64,000 bases of DNA from Bacillota bacterium (GCA_023411795.1 JAEYOK010000026.1:3368-67367), one strand, 5' to 3'. Counted from the first letter of the stretch, positions 35,983 through 45,324 are shown. Numbers and translations: made by a program. The notes: a model not told the origin generated them from the letters alone.

Positions 35983-38424
35983 ATGAAGAATCCGAAAATA
36001 GAGCTGCTCGCGCCTGCGGGCAGCTTTGAATCTCTTAAGGCGGCAATTGCAAACGGAGCAAACGCTGTTTATTTAGGCGGGGGAAAGTATAACGCCAGAA
36101 TAAACGCCAATAATTTCACAGAAACCGGGTTGATTGAGGCTATAGACTACGCCCATGATCGTGGCGTGAAGGTGTATATAACCATAAACACCCTTCTAAA
36201 AAACCATGAGCTTTATGAATGTTTAAAACTGGCTGAATTGTTGTATAAGGAAGGTGCAGATGCGATTATCGTTCAAGATATCGGCTTTGCAAAGCTTCTG
36301 AGACAAAACTTACCCGGTCTTAACATTCATGCAAGTACCCAGATGACATTGACTAACAGCGAATCTGTAAAATATCTTGAGGAAATGGGCTTTGAAAGAG
36401 TTGTACTTGCCCGTGAACTTACCCTTAGCGATATTAAGTTAATAGGAGAGAAATGCAAAGCCGAGCTCGAGGTCTTTGTACATGGTGCTCTATGCGTATG
36501 TTATTCAGGGCAATGTCTCATGTCCAGCTTTATAGGTGGAAGGAGCGGGAATAGGGGTCTTTGTGCCCAGCCTTGTAGATTGCCCTGGTCACTATCAAGG
36601 GATGGAAATAAATATGGGGAGTCTTCATATCTGATAAGCCCCAGGGATCTTATGGCCTTAGATTTGCTACCCGAGCTTAAGAAATCCGGTGTTAAGTCGG
36701 TGAAGCTGGAGGGACGTATGAAATCCCCTGAGTATGTCACCATAGTAACATCTATATATCGAAAGTATATAGATATACTGGAGACCATGGGTGAAAGCCG
36801 CTATATTGTTGATGATAAAGATAAAGAAGAATTAATGCAGGCTTTTAACCGCGGCGGGTTTACCCGGGGCTATTTGGAAGGAAACAGAGACTTTAAAAAG
36901 CTTGTGTATAAGGAACATCCAAAACATCAAGGAGTATTAGCCGGAAAGGTTTTAGACACAAAGCCGTTATATATAAAGGTAATTTTAGATAAATCCATTA
37001 ACATGGGTGATGGGATAGAAGTTATGGACCCCGACAAAGGAGCCCAAAGCTTTATTGTGACTTCAATAATAGAGAATAACAAGCAGGTTCGCCACGCTGA
37101 TAGTGGGGCTGAGGTTTGGATTGGAGACATAAAAGCCACAGTAAGAAAGGATAGTCCAGTCTACAAAACTCTTTCCAAGAGTCTTTTTGAAGATGCGCGG
37201 AAGACTTATGAGGGTAAAGAAACACCTCTGATACCCCTTGATATGGAGTTTTTTATAAAAACCGGTGATAAGGCAAGACTCAAGGTAAGTGATGAAGATG
37301 GCAATTCTATATTGGCAGAATCGGAAGTAGTCGCTGAAAAAGCCATAAATAAAGCTCTTTCTGATGAACGTATTAAGGAACAGCTAGGCAAGACAGGGGA
37401 AACCCCCTATTGGTTAAGGAACCTGTTAATTGATACAGACAACGATAGCACTATGCCTATTTCAGCCCTTAATGCTCTAAGACGTGAAGCTATTGAGAAA
37501 ATTAAGAGTCAGCGTATTGGTATGCATAAGAAAAAAGAGTCGCCCAACTTTGTAAAAAAAGAGAAGACAAAAAATGATTCTATTGAAATTGAACCAGCGC
37601 TTTCAGCCTTTTTTTATGACAAACCGGATTCAATAGACGAATTAAGTGGTTTAATTGAGAGGGTTTATCTGCCTGTTATATCGCGTCAGTCTCTGGAAGA
37701 ATTAAAAGCGAATTATGATGGAGAAATCTATTTATGGACCCCATCAATACTAAAAGATAGTGAATTAGCTGGAATTAAAGAACAAATAGAAGAGGTTAAT
37801 GATTTATTAGTTGGTCTATCATACGGTAGTTTTGGAGCATATAGGGTTCTGAGTGAAGCTTTCCCTTCGTTATCAATGTGCGCCGAGCCTTCAATGAATG
37901 TTTTTAACAATAAAGCAATTTCAGCCCATGAAGAATCAGGTGCTAAATCAATTGTTTTATCAACTGAGATTAACCTAAAAGAGGTTAAGGGATTAACTTC
38001 CTCCACAGCCGGACTGGAATCGGTTGTTTATGGGCGAATCCCGCTTATGACTATGGAGCATTGCCCATCTGCCATGGAAATGGGCTGCTCCGGAAAATGC
38101 GATATATGCAAAGGCAACAAAGGATATATGAAAGACAGGAAAGGTGAAGTCTTTCCTTTTGTCAGGGATCCAGTACTAAAAAGGACACAGATTTTTAATG
38201 CCTTTCCGCTTTTTTTGGATGACTTGGATGTCTTAAAAGACACATCATTAAGCATATATAGGCTTGTCTATACTACTGAGGACAGGATTACCCGAAAATC
38301 ATTGACCCAATATTACTATGATAAGCTTCATGGCCTTACCTCAGATTATGAGGTTGTAAAAGCCATACAGGACCTCAAAGACTCAGGCTATACAAAAGGC
38401 CATTGGTTTAGGGGAGTGGAGTAA
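35983..38424 (+). CDS. U32 peptidase-family protein, long form (RlhA/TrhP-like)
   Basis: An 813-residue protein of the U32 family. Family members named peptidases are now linked to prephenate-dependent hydroxylation of tRNA (TrhP) or 23S rRNA (RlhA). The N-terminal barrel begins IELLAPAGSFESLKAAIANGANAVYLGG, and the cysteine motif CYSGQCLMSSFIGGRSGNRG followed by CAQPCRLPW (about 166-205) is the expected Fe-S site. A linker of about 120 residues (DUF3656-like) is followed by a second barrel-like half with another cysteine group, HCPSAMEMGCSGKCDIC (near 692). The two-part layout resembles RlhA. The ribosome site before the ATG is weak (GTAGGT). Confidence 0.85.
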   Translation: MKNPKIELLAPAGSFESLKAAIANGANAVYLGGGKYNARINANNFTETGLIEAIDYAHDRGVKVYITINTLLKNHELYECLKLAELLYKEGADAIIVQDIGFAKLLRQNLPGLNIHASTQMTLTNSESVKYLEEMGFERVVLARELTLSDIKLIGEKCKAELEVFVHGALCVCYSGQCLMSSFIGGRSGNRGLCAQPCRLPWSLSRDGNKYGESSYLISPRDLMALDLLPELKKSGVKSVKLEGRMKSPEYVTIVTSIYRKYIDILETMGESRYIVDDKDKEELMQAFNRGGFTRGYLEGNRDFKKLVYKEHPKHQGVLAGKVLDTKPLYIKVILDKSINMGDGIEVMDPDKGAQSFIVTSIIENNKQVRHADSGAEVWIGDIKATVRKDSPVYKTLSKSLFEDARKTYEGKETPLIPLDMEFFIKTGDKARLKVSDEDGNSILAESEVVAEKAINKALSDERIKEQLGKTGETPYWLRNLLIDTDNDSTMPISALNALRREAIEKIKSQRIGMHKKKESPNFVKKEKTKNDSIEIEPALSAFFYDKPDSIDELSGLIERVYLPVISRQSLEELKANYDGEIYLWTPSILKDSELAGIKEQIEEVNDLLVGLSYGSFGAYRVLSEAFPSLSMCAEPSMNVFNNKAISAHEESGAKSIVLSTEINLKEVKGLTSSTAGLESVVYGRIPLMTMEHCPSAMEMGCSGKCDICKGNKGYMKDRKGEVFPFVRDPVLKRTQIFNAFPLFLDDLDVLKDTSLSIYRLVYTTEDRITRKSLTQYYYDKLHGLTSDYEVVKAIQDLKDSGYTKGHWFRGVE

Positions 38425-38463
38425 GGAAATTTACTGAAGGACTTTGTGAAACAGAGACTATGG

Positions 38464-38469
38464 TATAAT
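38464..38469 (+). promoter_or_regulatory. Extended -10 promoter for dut
   Basis: TGGTATAAT (38461-38469) is a consensus extended -10 element 47 bases before the dut start codon. No good -35 box lies at the usual distance, which such promoters do not need. Confidence 0.5.
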
Positions 38470-38515
38470 ATATAAATATGTTTACTACCCTAATTTCAGT
38501 TTCAGGAGAATACTT

Positions 38516-39013
38516 ATGATTGATGTTTTTGTAGAGATAATAAGAGAAGGAGTAAAGCTGCCTTTTTACGCTAACCCATACGATGCGGGCATGGATGTTT
38601 GTGCTGCCCAAGATATAGTAATAAAACCCGGTCAAACTGCTATAATACCTACAGGTCTTAAGTTTGCTATTCCTGAGGAATATGAAATTCAGGTTCGTCC
38701 CAGGAGCGGAATTAGCTTAAAAACTCCTCTTCGCCTTGCCAACGCCCCCGGTACCATCGATGCCGGATATAGGGACGAACTGGGGATAATAGTTAATAAC
38801 ACTTCACCTGAGGGCAGCTTTTCGGATGAAAATGATGAAATACTGACCCTTGATAGCAAGGGAAATCAAAAGGGTGCTTATATTATTAGAAAAGGTGAGC
38901 GGGTAGCCCAGCTTGTTTTGGCAAAGGTGCCCAGAATGAACCTGAGGATAGTGGATTCAGTTAAGGATATCGGAGCTAACAGAGGCGGAGGATTTGGCTC
39001 TACCGGTGTATGA
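38516..39013 (+). CDS. dut: dUTP diphosphatase
   Basis: A 165-residue trimeric dUTPase, which hydrolyses dUTP to dUMP, keeps uracil out of DNA and feeds thymidylate synthesis. All five motifs are present: AGMDVCA, RPRSGIS, NAPGTIDAGYRDE with the catalytic Asp, RKGERVAQLV, and the C-terminal RGGGFGSTG that closes over the active site. AGGAG lies before the ATG. An insert of about 20 residues between motifs 3 and 4 makes it longer than the E. coli enzyme. Confidence 0.96.
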   Translation: MIDVFVEIIREGVKLPFYANPYDAGMDVCAAQDIVIKPGQTAIIPTGLKFAIPEEYEIQVRPRSGISLKTPLRLANAPGTIDAGYRDELGIIVNNTSPEGSFSDENDEILTLDSKGNQKGAYIIRKGERVAQLVLAKVPRMNLRIVDSVKDIGANRGGGFGSTGV

Positions 39014-39037
39014 TTATATTAAGAGAGGAGTATTATT

Positions 39038-40159
39038 ATGATAAACAGAGAAAGAATTGTGGATGATTTTATTAGCTTGGTAAAAATAGATAGCTTGTCC
39101 AAGCAAGAAAGAAAAATGGCAGATGCTCTTTTGGAAAAGCTGAAAGCTATGGGTCTTGATCCCCATGAAGATGATACGGGATCAAAAATAGGGGGAAATG
39201 CGGGTAATGTGATTTGCCATATAAAAGGTGACAAAGCAAAACCGGCTCTTTTATTGATGGCTCATATGGATACTGTAGTTCCGGGGCTATCAAAGAAGCC
39301 TGCAATTGATGGGGATATAATAAAAACCGATGGAACCACAGTATTGGGCGGGGACGATCTGGCAGGAGTGGCAGTTATTTTGGAAACTATAAAATCACTT
39401 AAAGAGGATTCTACTCCCTTTGGTGATTTATATATTGCATTTACCGTCTGTGAAGAGGGCGGGTTATTTGGAGCAAGAAATCTTGATTTATCAAAGCTTC
39501 CGGTAAACTATGCTTTCATTTTGGATGAGGGGGGCCCAATAGGTCAGGTTGCGGTAAAAGCACCATACTATAATCGTTTTGAGGTAACATTCCAAGGCCG
39601 GGCCGCCCATGCCGGACTAGAGCCTGAGAAGGGATTAAGCGCTATAATGCTGGCAGCAAAAGCTATATCCGATATGCCCGATTTTGGCAGGATAGATGAA
39701 GAAAGCACCTCAAACATAGGTACCATAAAGGGTGGCGAGGTCAGGAATATCGTTAGTGAAAGCTGTAAGATTGAGGGAGAGGTTCGTTCATTATCAGAAG
39801 AGAAAATAAACCGATACACTGATGAAATTCTAAATCATTTTAAGACGGTCACTGAAAGCTTGGGAGGAAATGTTCATATCGAACTTGAACACATGTATCC
39901 CGGATTTAATATAAGTGAGACGGACGATATAATAACCTTGTTAAAAGAGGCTTCAGAGCTTTCCCAAATACCATTAAAGCTTCATGCTACAGGTGGGGGA
40001 AGCGATACAAACATAATTAACGGTGCCGGCATACCGGCTGTGAACATAAGTGTGGGAATGGAGAAGGTACATAGCAAGAATGAGTTTATTCAGATATCAA
40101 ACCTTGAAAAAGCCTGTCACTTCTTAACCGCCATAATTAAAGCAGCTTACGCACGATAA
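39038..40159 (+). CDS. M20/PepT-like metallopeptidase
   Basis: A 373-residue zinc peptidase of the M20 family, tripeptidase T-like. Likely metal ligands are H76 and D78 (AHMDT), the GGDD pair near 106, the EE pair at 139-140 (CEEGG), D in ILDEGG near 165, and a late histidine in VHSKNE. The dimerisation domain insert starts near FQGRAAHAG. It is cytoplasmic and probably trims tri- or dipeptides. GAGAGGAG precedes the ATG, 24 bases after dut. Confidence 0.88.
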   Translation: MINRERIVDDFISLVKIDSLSKQERKMADALLEKLKAMGLDPHEDDTGSKIGGNAGNVICHIKGDKAKPALLLMAHMDTVVPGLSKKPAIDGDIIKTDGTTVLGGDDLAGVAVILETIKSLKEDSTPFGDLYIAFTVCEEGGLFGARNLDLSKLPVNYAFILDEGGPIGQVAVKAPYYNRFEVTFQGRAAHAGLEPEKGLSAIMLAAKAISDMPDFGRIDEESTSNIGTIKGGEVRNIVSESCKIEGEVRSLSEEKINRYTDEILNHFKTVTESLGGNVHIELEHMYPGFNISETDDIITLLKEASELSQIPLKLHATGGGSDTNIINGAGIPAVNISVGMEKVHSKNEFIQISNLEKACHFLTAIIKAAYAR

Positions 40160-40195
40160 ATAATGAGTAAAAGTCACCGTCCCTCTTACTCATTT

Positions 40196-40230
40196 AAAAA
40201 GATGCCTGTGAATTCACAGGCATCTTTTTT
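40196..40230. terminator. Bidirectional terminator between the peptidase gene and gdhA
   Basis: The 24 bases at 40201-40224 form a perfect palindrome (GATGCCTGTG...CACAGGCATC), with AAAAA before and TTTTTT after, so it ends transcripts from both sides. Confidence 0.95.
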
Positions 40231-40246
40231 ATTAAAGTCTATAAGA

Positions 40247-41584
40247 TTAATATGTTACTCCTTGAGCGTACATAGCGGCGGCAATCTTCTTGAAGCCGGC
40301 TATATTTGCACCTTTGACAAGATTGTCCGGATCACCGTATTCAGCGGCTGCTTCACTGGCATTCTTGTATATGCTCTGCATGATGCCCTTTAGCTTTGCA
40401 TCAACCTCATCAAAGGACCATGACAATCTCATGCTATTCTGTGACATCTCAAGGGCTGATGTGGCAACACCACCTGCATTGGCAGCTTTAGCCGGCCCAA
40501 ATATAACCTTATTATTCAGGAATACATCAACGGCCTCAGGGGTTGAAGGCATGTTCGCACCTTCACCAATGGCAAAGCATCCATTCTTAACAAGGATTTC
40601 TGCATCATTTCCATCCAATTCGTTCTGGGTTGCACATGGTAATGCAATATCACATGGGATGGTCCATATACCCTTACAACCAACGGTATATGTTGCTTCG
40701 GGATGATACTTGACATATTCAGAAATTCGGCCTCTTTGAACTTCTTTAATGAGCTTAACGGTATCAAGATTAACACCATTTTTATCATAGATATAGCCGT
40801 TGGAATCGTTGAGAGCAACAACCTTTGCCCCTAACTGTATGGCTTTCTCTGTTGCATAAATTGCTACATTACCAGAACCGGATATAATAACGGTTTTACC
40901 TTCAAATGATTTTCCTTTTGCTTTAAGAGCTTCGTCCATAAAGTAGCAAAGGCCGTAACCTGTTGCTTGAGTACGTGCAAGGCTTCCGCCATAGGGTATT
41001 CCTTTACCGGTTAATACGCCGGTAAAATCATTGCGGAGCTTTTTATACATTCCATACATATAACCGATTTCACGGCCACCAACACCGATATCCCCTGCGG
41101 GTACGTCTGTGTCGGGCCCTATGTGACGAGCTAATTCAAACATGAAGCTTTGGCAGAAACGCATGATTTCCATATCGGATTTACCTTTAGGATCAAAGTC
41201 CGAACCGCCCTTACCTCCGCCAATTGGCAGAGTAGTCAGAGAGTTTTTAAAACATTGCTCGAATCCGAGAAATTTTATTATACCCAAATTTACTGAGGGA
41301 TGGAAACGAAGTCCACCCTTATATGGTCCGATGGCACTGTTAAACTGTATGCGAAAACCACGATTAACCTGGACGGTACCGTTGTCATCTACCCAGGGCA
41401 CACGGAATATAATTTGTCTTTCGGGCTCTACTATGCGATCAAAAATGCCTGCTCTAACGTATTCCGGATGTTTTTCAGCGACGGGTTCCAAAGATTCCAA
41501 TACTTCTTTGACAGCTTGATGAAATTCTGGTTCATTGGGATTTCTCTTAACAACTTGATCATAGACGCCTGCTAAATACTTCAT
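40247..41584 (-). CDS. gdhA: NADP-type glutamate dehydrogenase
   Basis: A 445-residue hexameric enzyme that makes glutamate from 2-oxoglutarate and ammonia. Typical segments are YKGGLRFHPSVNLGIIKFLGFEQ, the catalytic-lysine loop LPIGGGKGGSDFDPKGKSD, PAGDIGVGGREIGYMYG, and the Rossmann motif GSGNVA. Length and the GGLRFHP/KGKSD pattern match the biosynthetic GdhA class. AGGAGG precedes the ATG. It is preceded by its own promoter and a leader of about 200 bases, suggesting regulation in the leader. Confidence 0.96.
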   Translation of the reverse strand: MKYLAGVYDQVVKRNPNEPEFHQAVKEVLESLEPVAEKHPEYVRAGIFDRIVEPERQIIFRVPWVDDNGTVQVNRGFRIQFNSAIGPYKGGLRFHPSVNLGIIKFLGFEQCFKNSLTTLPIGGGKGGSDFDPKGKSDMEIMRFCQSFMFELARHIGPDTDVPAGDIGVGGREIGYMYGMYKKLRNDFTGVLTGKGIPYGGSLARTQATGYGLCYFMDEALKAKGKSFEGKTVIISGSGNVAIYATEKAIQLGAKVVALNDSNGYIYDKNGVNLDTVKLIKEVQRGRISEYVKYHPEATYTVGCKGIWTIPCDIALPCATQNELDGNDAEILVKNGCFAIGEGANMPSTPEAVDVFLNNKVIFGPAKAANAGGVATSALEMSQNSMRLSWSFDEVDAKLKGIMQSIYKNASEAAAEYGDPDNLVKGANIAGFKKIAAAMYAQGVTY

Positions 41585-41794
41585 TTTGACCTCCTAAAAT
41601 TTTATCATCAGTCACAAGGCTGGTGATGTGCAAAAATAATTATTATCACTTGCATACTGATATTATTTAAATCATATAAAAGTCAGTGACTGTTTTCGGA
41701 CCATAAGGCTAAAACCGAAGCCAATGTATCGGAGAGAACACTGTTTTTTCCAATACTAAACCGTCCTCAGCCAAAACTGGGACCGGACAAAAAA
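41585..41794 (-). ncRNA. Possible structured leader RNA of gdhA
   Basis: Between the promoter and the gdhA start there are about 200 bases with several stems: 41761-41766 with 41780-41786 (CCGTCC/GGACCGG on the plus strand, one bulge), 41726-41732 with 41750-41756 (GTATCGG/CCAATAC, one G-U on the RNA), and 41707-41710 with 41719-41722. The order of stems and the length resemble a riboswitch or attenuator leader, but I could not match any known class. Confidence 0.35.
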
Positions 41795-41823
41795 ATTATA
41801 GCAAAAAAAATTATTATATGCAA
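41795..41823 (-). promoter_or_regulatory. gdhA promoter
   Basis: On the minus strand TTGCAT (41823-41818) and TATAAT (41800-41795) are separated by 17 bases. The expected transcript start is near 41788, giving a leader of roughly 200 bases. Confidence 0.7.
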
Positions 41824-41857
41824 GAAATGATTTGTGAAGTTGCAAATAGCATAAATA

Positions 41858-41890
41858 AAATGAGTTATGAACATTATTCATAACTCATTT
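41858..41890. terminator. Terminator of nfnAB
   Basis: AAATGAGTTATGA (41858-41870) and TCATAACTCATTT (41878-41890) form a perfect 13-bp stem; on the minus strand it is followed by TATTTATG, just after the nfnB stop. Confidence 0.8.
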
Positions 41891-41901
41891 AGCTAAACGA
41901 T

Positions 41902-43296
41902 TTAGTTATTCTTGCTTTTAATGTACTCATCTATGGCTTTAGCAGCTTTTTTACCTGCACCCATAGCCAAAATTACTGTTGCGGCTCCGGTTACCGCATC
42001 GCCACCGGCAAAAACACCTTCCTTGCTTGTTTGACCGGTCTCTGAATCTGCCTCAATACAACCCCATTTATTTGTTGCAAGGTCAGGGGTTGTGCTTCTT
42101 ATCAAAGGATTGGGTGATGTACCTATAGCAATAATCACTGTATCAACATCTACTATGTGCTCACTACCGGATTTTGCTACAGGGCGACGTCTGCCTGAAG
42201 CATCCGGTTCACCTAATTCCATTTCAACACACTCAATACCTGTTACCCAGCCTTTATCATCGCCGATTATCTGTGTGGGATTGGTTAGCAGTTTAAAGAT
42301 GATCCCCTCTTCCTTAGCGTGGTGAACTTCTTCAAGTCGTGCCGGCATCTCTGCCTCAGAGCGTCTGTAAATAATGTAAACCTTTTCTGCCCCAAGACGT
42401 TTAGCGCATCTGGCGGCGTCCATGGCTACATTTCCTCCGCCTACCACCGCAACGGAATTACTGCGCATTACCGGTGTGTCGGAATCTTCCTTATAGGCCT
42501 TCATGAGATTTATACGGGTCAAAAATTCATTGGCTGAATATACACCGTTTAAGCTTTCACCGCGAATATGCATAAATGCTGGAAGTCCGGCACCTGAACC
42601 GACAAAAACGGCTGAATATCCCTCTTCAAATATCTCATCAATTGTAAGGACTTTACCGATTACCATATTGGTACGAATTTCAACGCCCTGAGCTAAAAGA
42701 GAGTCGATTTCCTTTTGAACCAGGCCTTTTGGCAGTCTAAATTCGGGAATACCGTATACTAAAACACCGCCTGCCAAGTGAAAAGCTTCAAATATAGTAA
42801 CATCGTAGCCCGCTTTAACCAGGTCACCGGCACAGGATAATCCGGAAGGACCGGAGCCGATGATAGCGACCTTTTTCCCGTTACGAGGGGAAATCTTGTA
42901 ATTCTTATTAACATTGTTAATAGCCCAATCGGCAGCGAACCTTTCAAGACGACCGATTGCAACCGATTCACCCTTTATTGCCCTCACGCATTTTTCTTCA
43001 CATTGGGTCTCCTGAGGACAAACACGCCCACAAACAGCGGGAAGACTATTTGTTTCTACAATTTTCTCATAGGCTTCTTCAAATTTACCATCAGCTATCA
43101 AGGAAATAAATTCAGGAATCTTAACATTAACAGGGCATCCGTTCATACATGGCTTATGCTTGCAGTTTAAACAACGCTTTGCTTCTTCAACAGCCATTTC
43201 TTCGGTATAGCCCAAAGAAACTTCTTTAAAATTCCGATTGCGTACCTGTGGATCCTGCTCCGGGATAGCTACTTTTTTGGGTGACATATTAGCCAT
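41902..43296 (-). CDS. nfnB: NADH-dependent ferredoxin:NADP+ oxidoreductase, large subunit NfnB
   Basis: A 464-residue flavoprotein with two N-terminal cysteine groups (CLNCKHKPCMNGCPVNV and CGRVCPQETQCEEKC) for [4Fe-4S] clusters, an FAD motif GSGPSGLSCAGDL and an NADP motif VVGGGNVAMDAAR. Alone it looks like a glutamate synthase small subunit, and is often so labelled, but its partner 8 bases upstream in overlap is the NfnA-type FAD/[2Fe-2S] subunit and no glutamate synthase large subunit is present. Together they form the electron-bifurcating transhydrogenase of anaerobes, which makes NADPH from NADH and reduced ferredoxin. GGAGGGGG precedes the ATG at 43296; the frame is open 17 codons further but without a site. 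Confidence 0.88.
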   Translation of the reverse strand: MANMSPKKVAIPEQDPQVRNRNFKEVSLGYTEEMAVEEAKRCLNCKHKPCMNGCPVNVKIPEFISLIADGKFEEAYEKIVETNSLPAVCGRVCPQETQCEEKCVRAIKGESVAIGRLERFAADWAINNVNKNYKISPRNGKKVAIIGSGPSGLSCAGDLVKAGYDVTIFEAFHLAGGVLVYGIPEFRLPKGLVQKEIDSLLAQGVEIRTNMVIGKVLTIDEIFEEGYSAVFVGSGAGLPAFMHIRGESLNGVYSANEFLTRINLMKAYKEDSDTPVMRSNSVAVVGGGNVAMDAARCAKRLGAEKVYIIYRRSEAEMPARLEEVHHAKEEGIIFKLLTNPTQIIGDDKGWVTGIECVEMELGEPDASGRRRPVAKSGSEHIVDVDTVIIAIGTSPNPLIRSTTPDLATNKWGCIEADSETGQTSKEGVFAGGDAVTGAATVILAMGAGKKAAKAIDEYIKSKNN

Positions 43297-44134
43297 TATT
43301 AACCCCCTCCATTCTACATACATGACGTTCTGTGGATACTCTTTCATGATCTTTGTACATAGAAAGGCGTCTCATAAGCTCTGTAAAATCTACCTGGTGG
43401 CCATCAAAGTCAGGACCATCAACACAAGCAAATTTTGTTTCCCCTCCCACAGTCACGCGACAACCGCCACACATACCTGTTCCATCAATCATAATTGGAT
43501 TTAAGCTCACGATTGTTTTTATACCGTATGGCTTTGTGACATCACAGACCACTTTCATCATTATAGGAGGGCCGATAGCGATAACTACGTCATAGGTATT
43601 ACCTTCATCTAAAAGATTCTTAAGTATATCGGATACAAAGCCCTTTGTTCCGTTAGACCCGTCATCAGTTGTGATAATGAGTCTGTCCGATACTGCAGCC
43701 ATCTCCTTTTCTAATATAACCATGTCTTTGTTTCTAAAGCCGGCTATTACATCCACAGAGACACCCATGCTATGCAATTTTTTCGCTTGTGGATAAGCTA
43801 TTGCTGTTCCCAGACCGCCACCAATTACGGCAGCTTTTCTGACTCCATCGAAATGTGAGGCAATGCCCAATGGCCCCACAAAATCAACCAGTTCATCGCC
43901 CTCATTCATCAATCCGAGAAGTTTAGTCGAGGCACCTACCTCTTGGAATATTATTGTTACAGTCCCCTTTTCTCTGTCATAATCTGCTATTGTGAACGGT
44001 ATACGTTCCCCTTCTTTTTCCACACGTAAAATAATAAACTGCCCCGGTTCTGCTTTACGGGCGACATAGGGAGCTTCTATCTCAAGGAGTTTTACTTGGG
44101 AATTCAGTGTTTCTTTTTTGATTATGCGGTACAT
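43289..44134 (-). CDS. nfnA: NADH-dependent ferredoxin:NADP+ oxidoreductase, small subunit NfnA
   Basis: A 281-residue subunit with a ferredoxin-reductase-like FAD domain (about 1-100, RIPFTIADYD), an NAD-binding half (AAVIGGGLGTAIAYPQAK near 110), and a C-terminal [2Fe-2S] motif with cysteines in GTGMCGGCRV and KFACVDGP. Its last codons overlap nfnB by 8 bases, which implies balanced translation. AAGGAAA lies nine bases before the ATG. Related subunits occur in dihydroorotate dehydrogenase and sulfide dehydrogenase, but the pairing with NfnB decides the call. Confidence 0.88.
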   Translation of the reverse strand: MYRIIKKETLNSQVKLLEIEAPYVARKAEPGQFIILRVEKEGERIPFTIADYDREKGTVTIIFQEVGASTKLLGLMNEGDELVDFVGPLGIASHFDGVRKAAVIGGGLGTAIAYPQAKKLHSMGVSVDVIAGFRNKDMVILEKEMAAVSDRLIITTDDGSNGTKGFVSDILKNLLDEGNTYDVVIAIGPPIMMKVVCDVTKPYGIKTIVSLNPIMIDGTGMCGGCRVTVGGETKFACVDGPDFDGHQVDFTELMRRLSMYKDHERVSTERHVCRMEGVNNG

Positions 44135-44315
44135 TTAAACATTTCCTTTCTGATTTTTTTGATTAATATACTTAAGTTTGGAATATACCCAATCTTATTG
44201 TTAAAAAAGAGCATAGTTATACAATCACTCATGATTGCATACAGTTTTATTCTATAAGAATAAGAGAGTATCTTCAATAAAAAAATTTGCCATTGGGCTT
44301 TATTGCTTAATCATA

Positions 44316-44343
44316 CAAAAAGGCCGGTGTTTTATCACCGGCC
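44316..44343 (-). terminator. Terminator of the acidic lipoprotein gene
   Basis: GGCCGGTG (44322-44329) and CACCGGCC (44336-44343) pair perfectly; on the minus strand TTTTTG follows. Confidence 0.92.
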
Positions 44344-44358
44344 TCTGTATAAAACTAT

Positions 44359-45324
44359 TTATTCATCAATTGGATCAAGAGTCATAGTATAGCGAACTAC
44401 CTCAACATTATCTCTGGTGTCCTTATAACCATATATGTAGAAATAATAACCGTTGGACGAGCCGGAAATATTAAAGTCGTCTGTGGAGCTACTCTTTGAT
44501 TTATCTTGTACATTTTTAAGGTTATCATCATAGAATTTTACTACTTCTTTGATGTCCTTGTCTGTATAGATTGTTAAATCATAAGAAACTAGACCACTAT
44601 TTTCTGATTCTGAGGCATCATAAATAACCCCTCCATCAATAATGGGAAAATCGCTCTTTGGATAATTATCCGGGTATTCTCCATTATCAAGAGATTTTAA
44701 TACGCTGCTGGAAGAAGGTATTTCAGTAAGAATTATTGTAGATTGCGCCAGATCCCCTTCATTCTGAGTTGGTATTATGGTTATCTCGAATTTGTATCCT
44801 GCAAGCTCACCCGTATAGATGTTGGCATAATCTGATTTTATATCATCATAGTCTTTGGCATCTACTAAAAGGTCTTCGTAGTAATCGACAATAGCATCAA
44901 ATTCTTCAGCATAAACTACGGCAACTGAAAATACGTTATAACCATTCTTTTCTTCCTTTAGGCCCATCCAAACACGCCCATCCTTGTATAAAGGATATTC
45001 GTCTTTGGGATACCCTTTGGGAAGGTCTACTTCGGGGTAATTTGCAAAAATGTCATTCTTACTGCCAGTCTTTTTATCATCTTCCTCACTGTCGGAGTCC
45101 TTGTCCTCGTCATCATCTTTGCTGTCAGTGTCCTTGTCATCATCTTTGTCTTTATCTTTAGAGTCTTTTCCCTTGTTGTCTTTGTCGTCATCATCATCGT
45201 CATCTCGCGAACTGTACGAGGAATCGTCATCATCGTCATTATCGACGTCTCTACCTCCACAGGCAGTAAAACTGAATACCAGACAGAATATCAGCAGTAA
45301 GCTTAAGAATTTCTTGAAATTCAT
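44359..45324 (-). CDS. Lipoprotein with acidic linker and duplicated C-terminal domain
   Basis: A 321-residue lipoprotein of unknown function. The lipobox ends FTAC, with C22 lipidated. Residues 26 to about 93 are almost only Asp, Lys, Ser and Glu, a charged spacer that would hold the rest away from the membrane. Two similar halves follow (about 100-208 and 213-321): LPKGYPKDEYPLYKDGRVW matches NYPKSDFPIIDGGVIYD, and YAEEFDAIVDYYEDLL matches YTDKDIKEVVKFYDDNL. The start ATG at 45324 has AAAGGAGG at ideal spacing. It could bind cations or wall polymer, but nothing proves this. Confidence 0.85.
   Translation of the reverse strand: MNFKKFLSLLLIFCLVFSFTACGGRDVDNDDDDDSSYSSRDDDDDDDKDNKGKDSKDKDKDDDKDTDSKDDDEDKDSDSEEDDKKTGSKNDIFANYPEVDLPKGYPKDEYPLYKDGRVWMGLKEEKNGYNVFSVAVVYAEEFDAIVDYYEDLLVDAKDYDDIKSDYANIYTGELAGYKFEITIIPTQNEGDLAQSTIILTEIPSSSSVLKSLDNGEYPDNYPKSDFPIIDGGVIYDASESENSGLVSYDLTIYTDKDIKEVVKFYDDNLKNVQDKSKSSSTDDFNISGSSNGYYFYIYGYKDTRDNVEVVRYTMTLDPIDE
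45066..45246. repeat. Low-complexity GAT/GAC/TCN repeat in the lipoprotein gene
   Basis: The stretch encodes the Asp/Lys/Ser/Glu linker; on the plus strand it shows many TCATC and TCGTC units. Such tracts change length easily by slippage. Confidence 0.7.

Noticed and set aside
41902..43296. Glutamate synthase small subunit
   Set aside because: No large glutamate synthase subunit lies nearby and the overlapping partner is the NfnA-type subunit.
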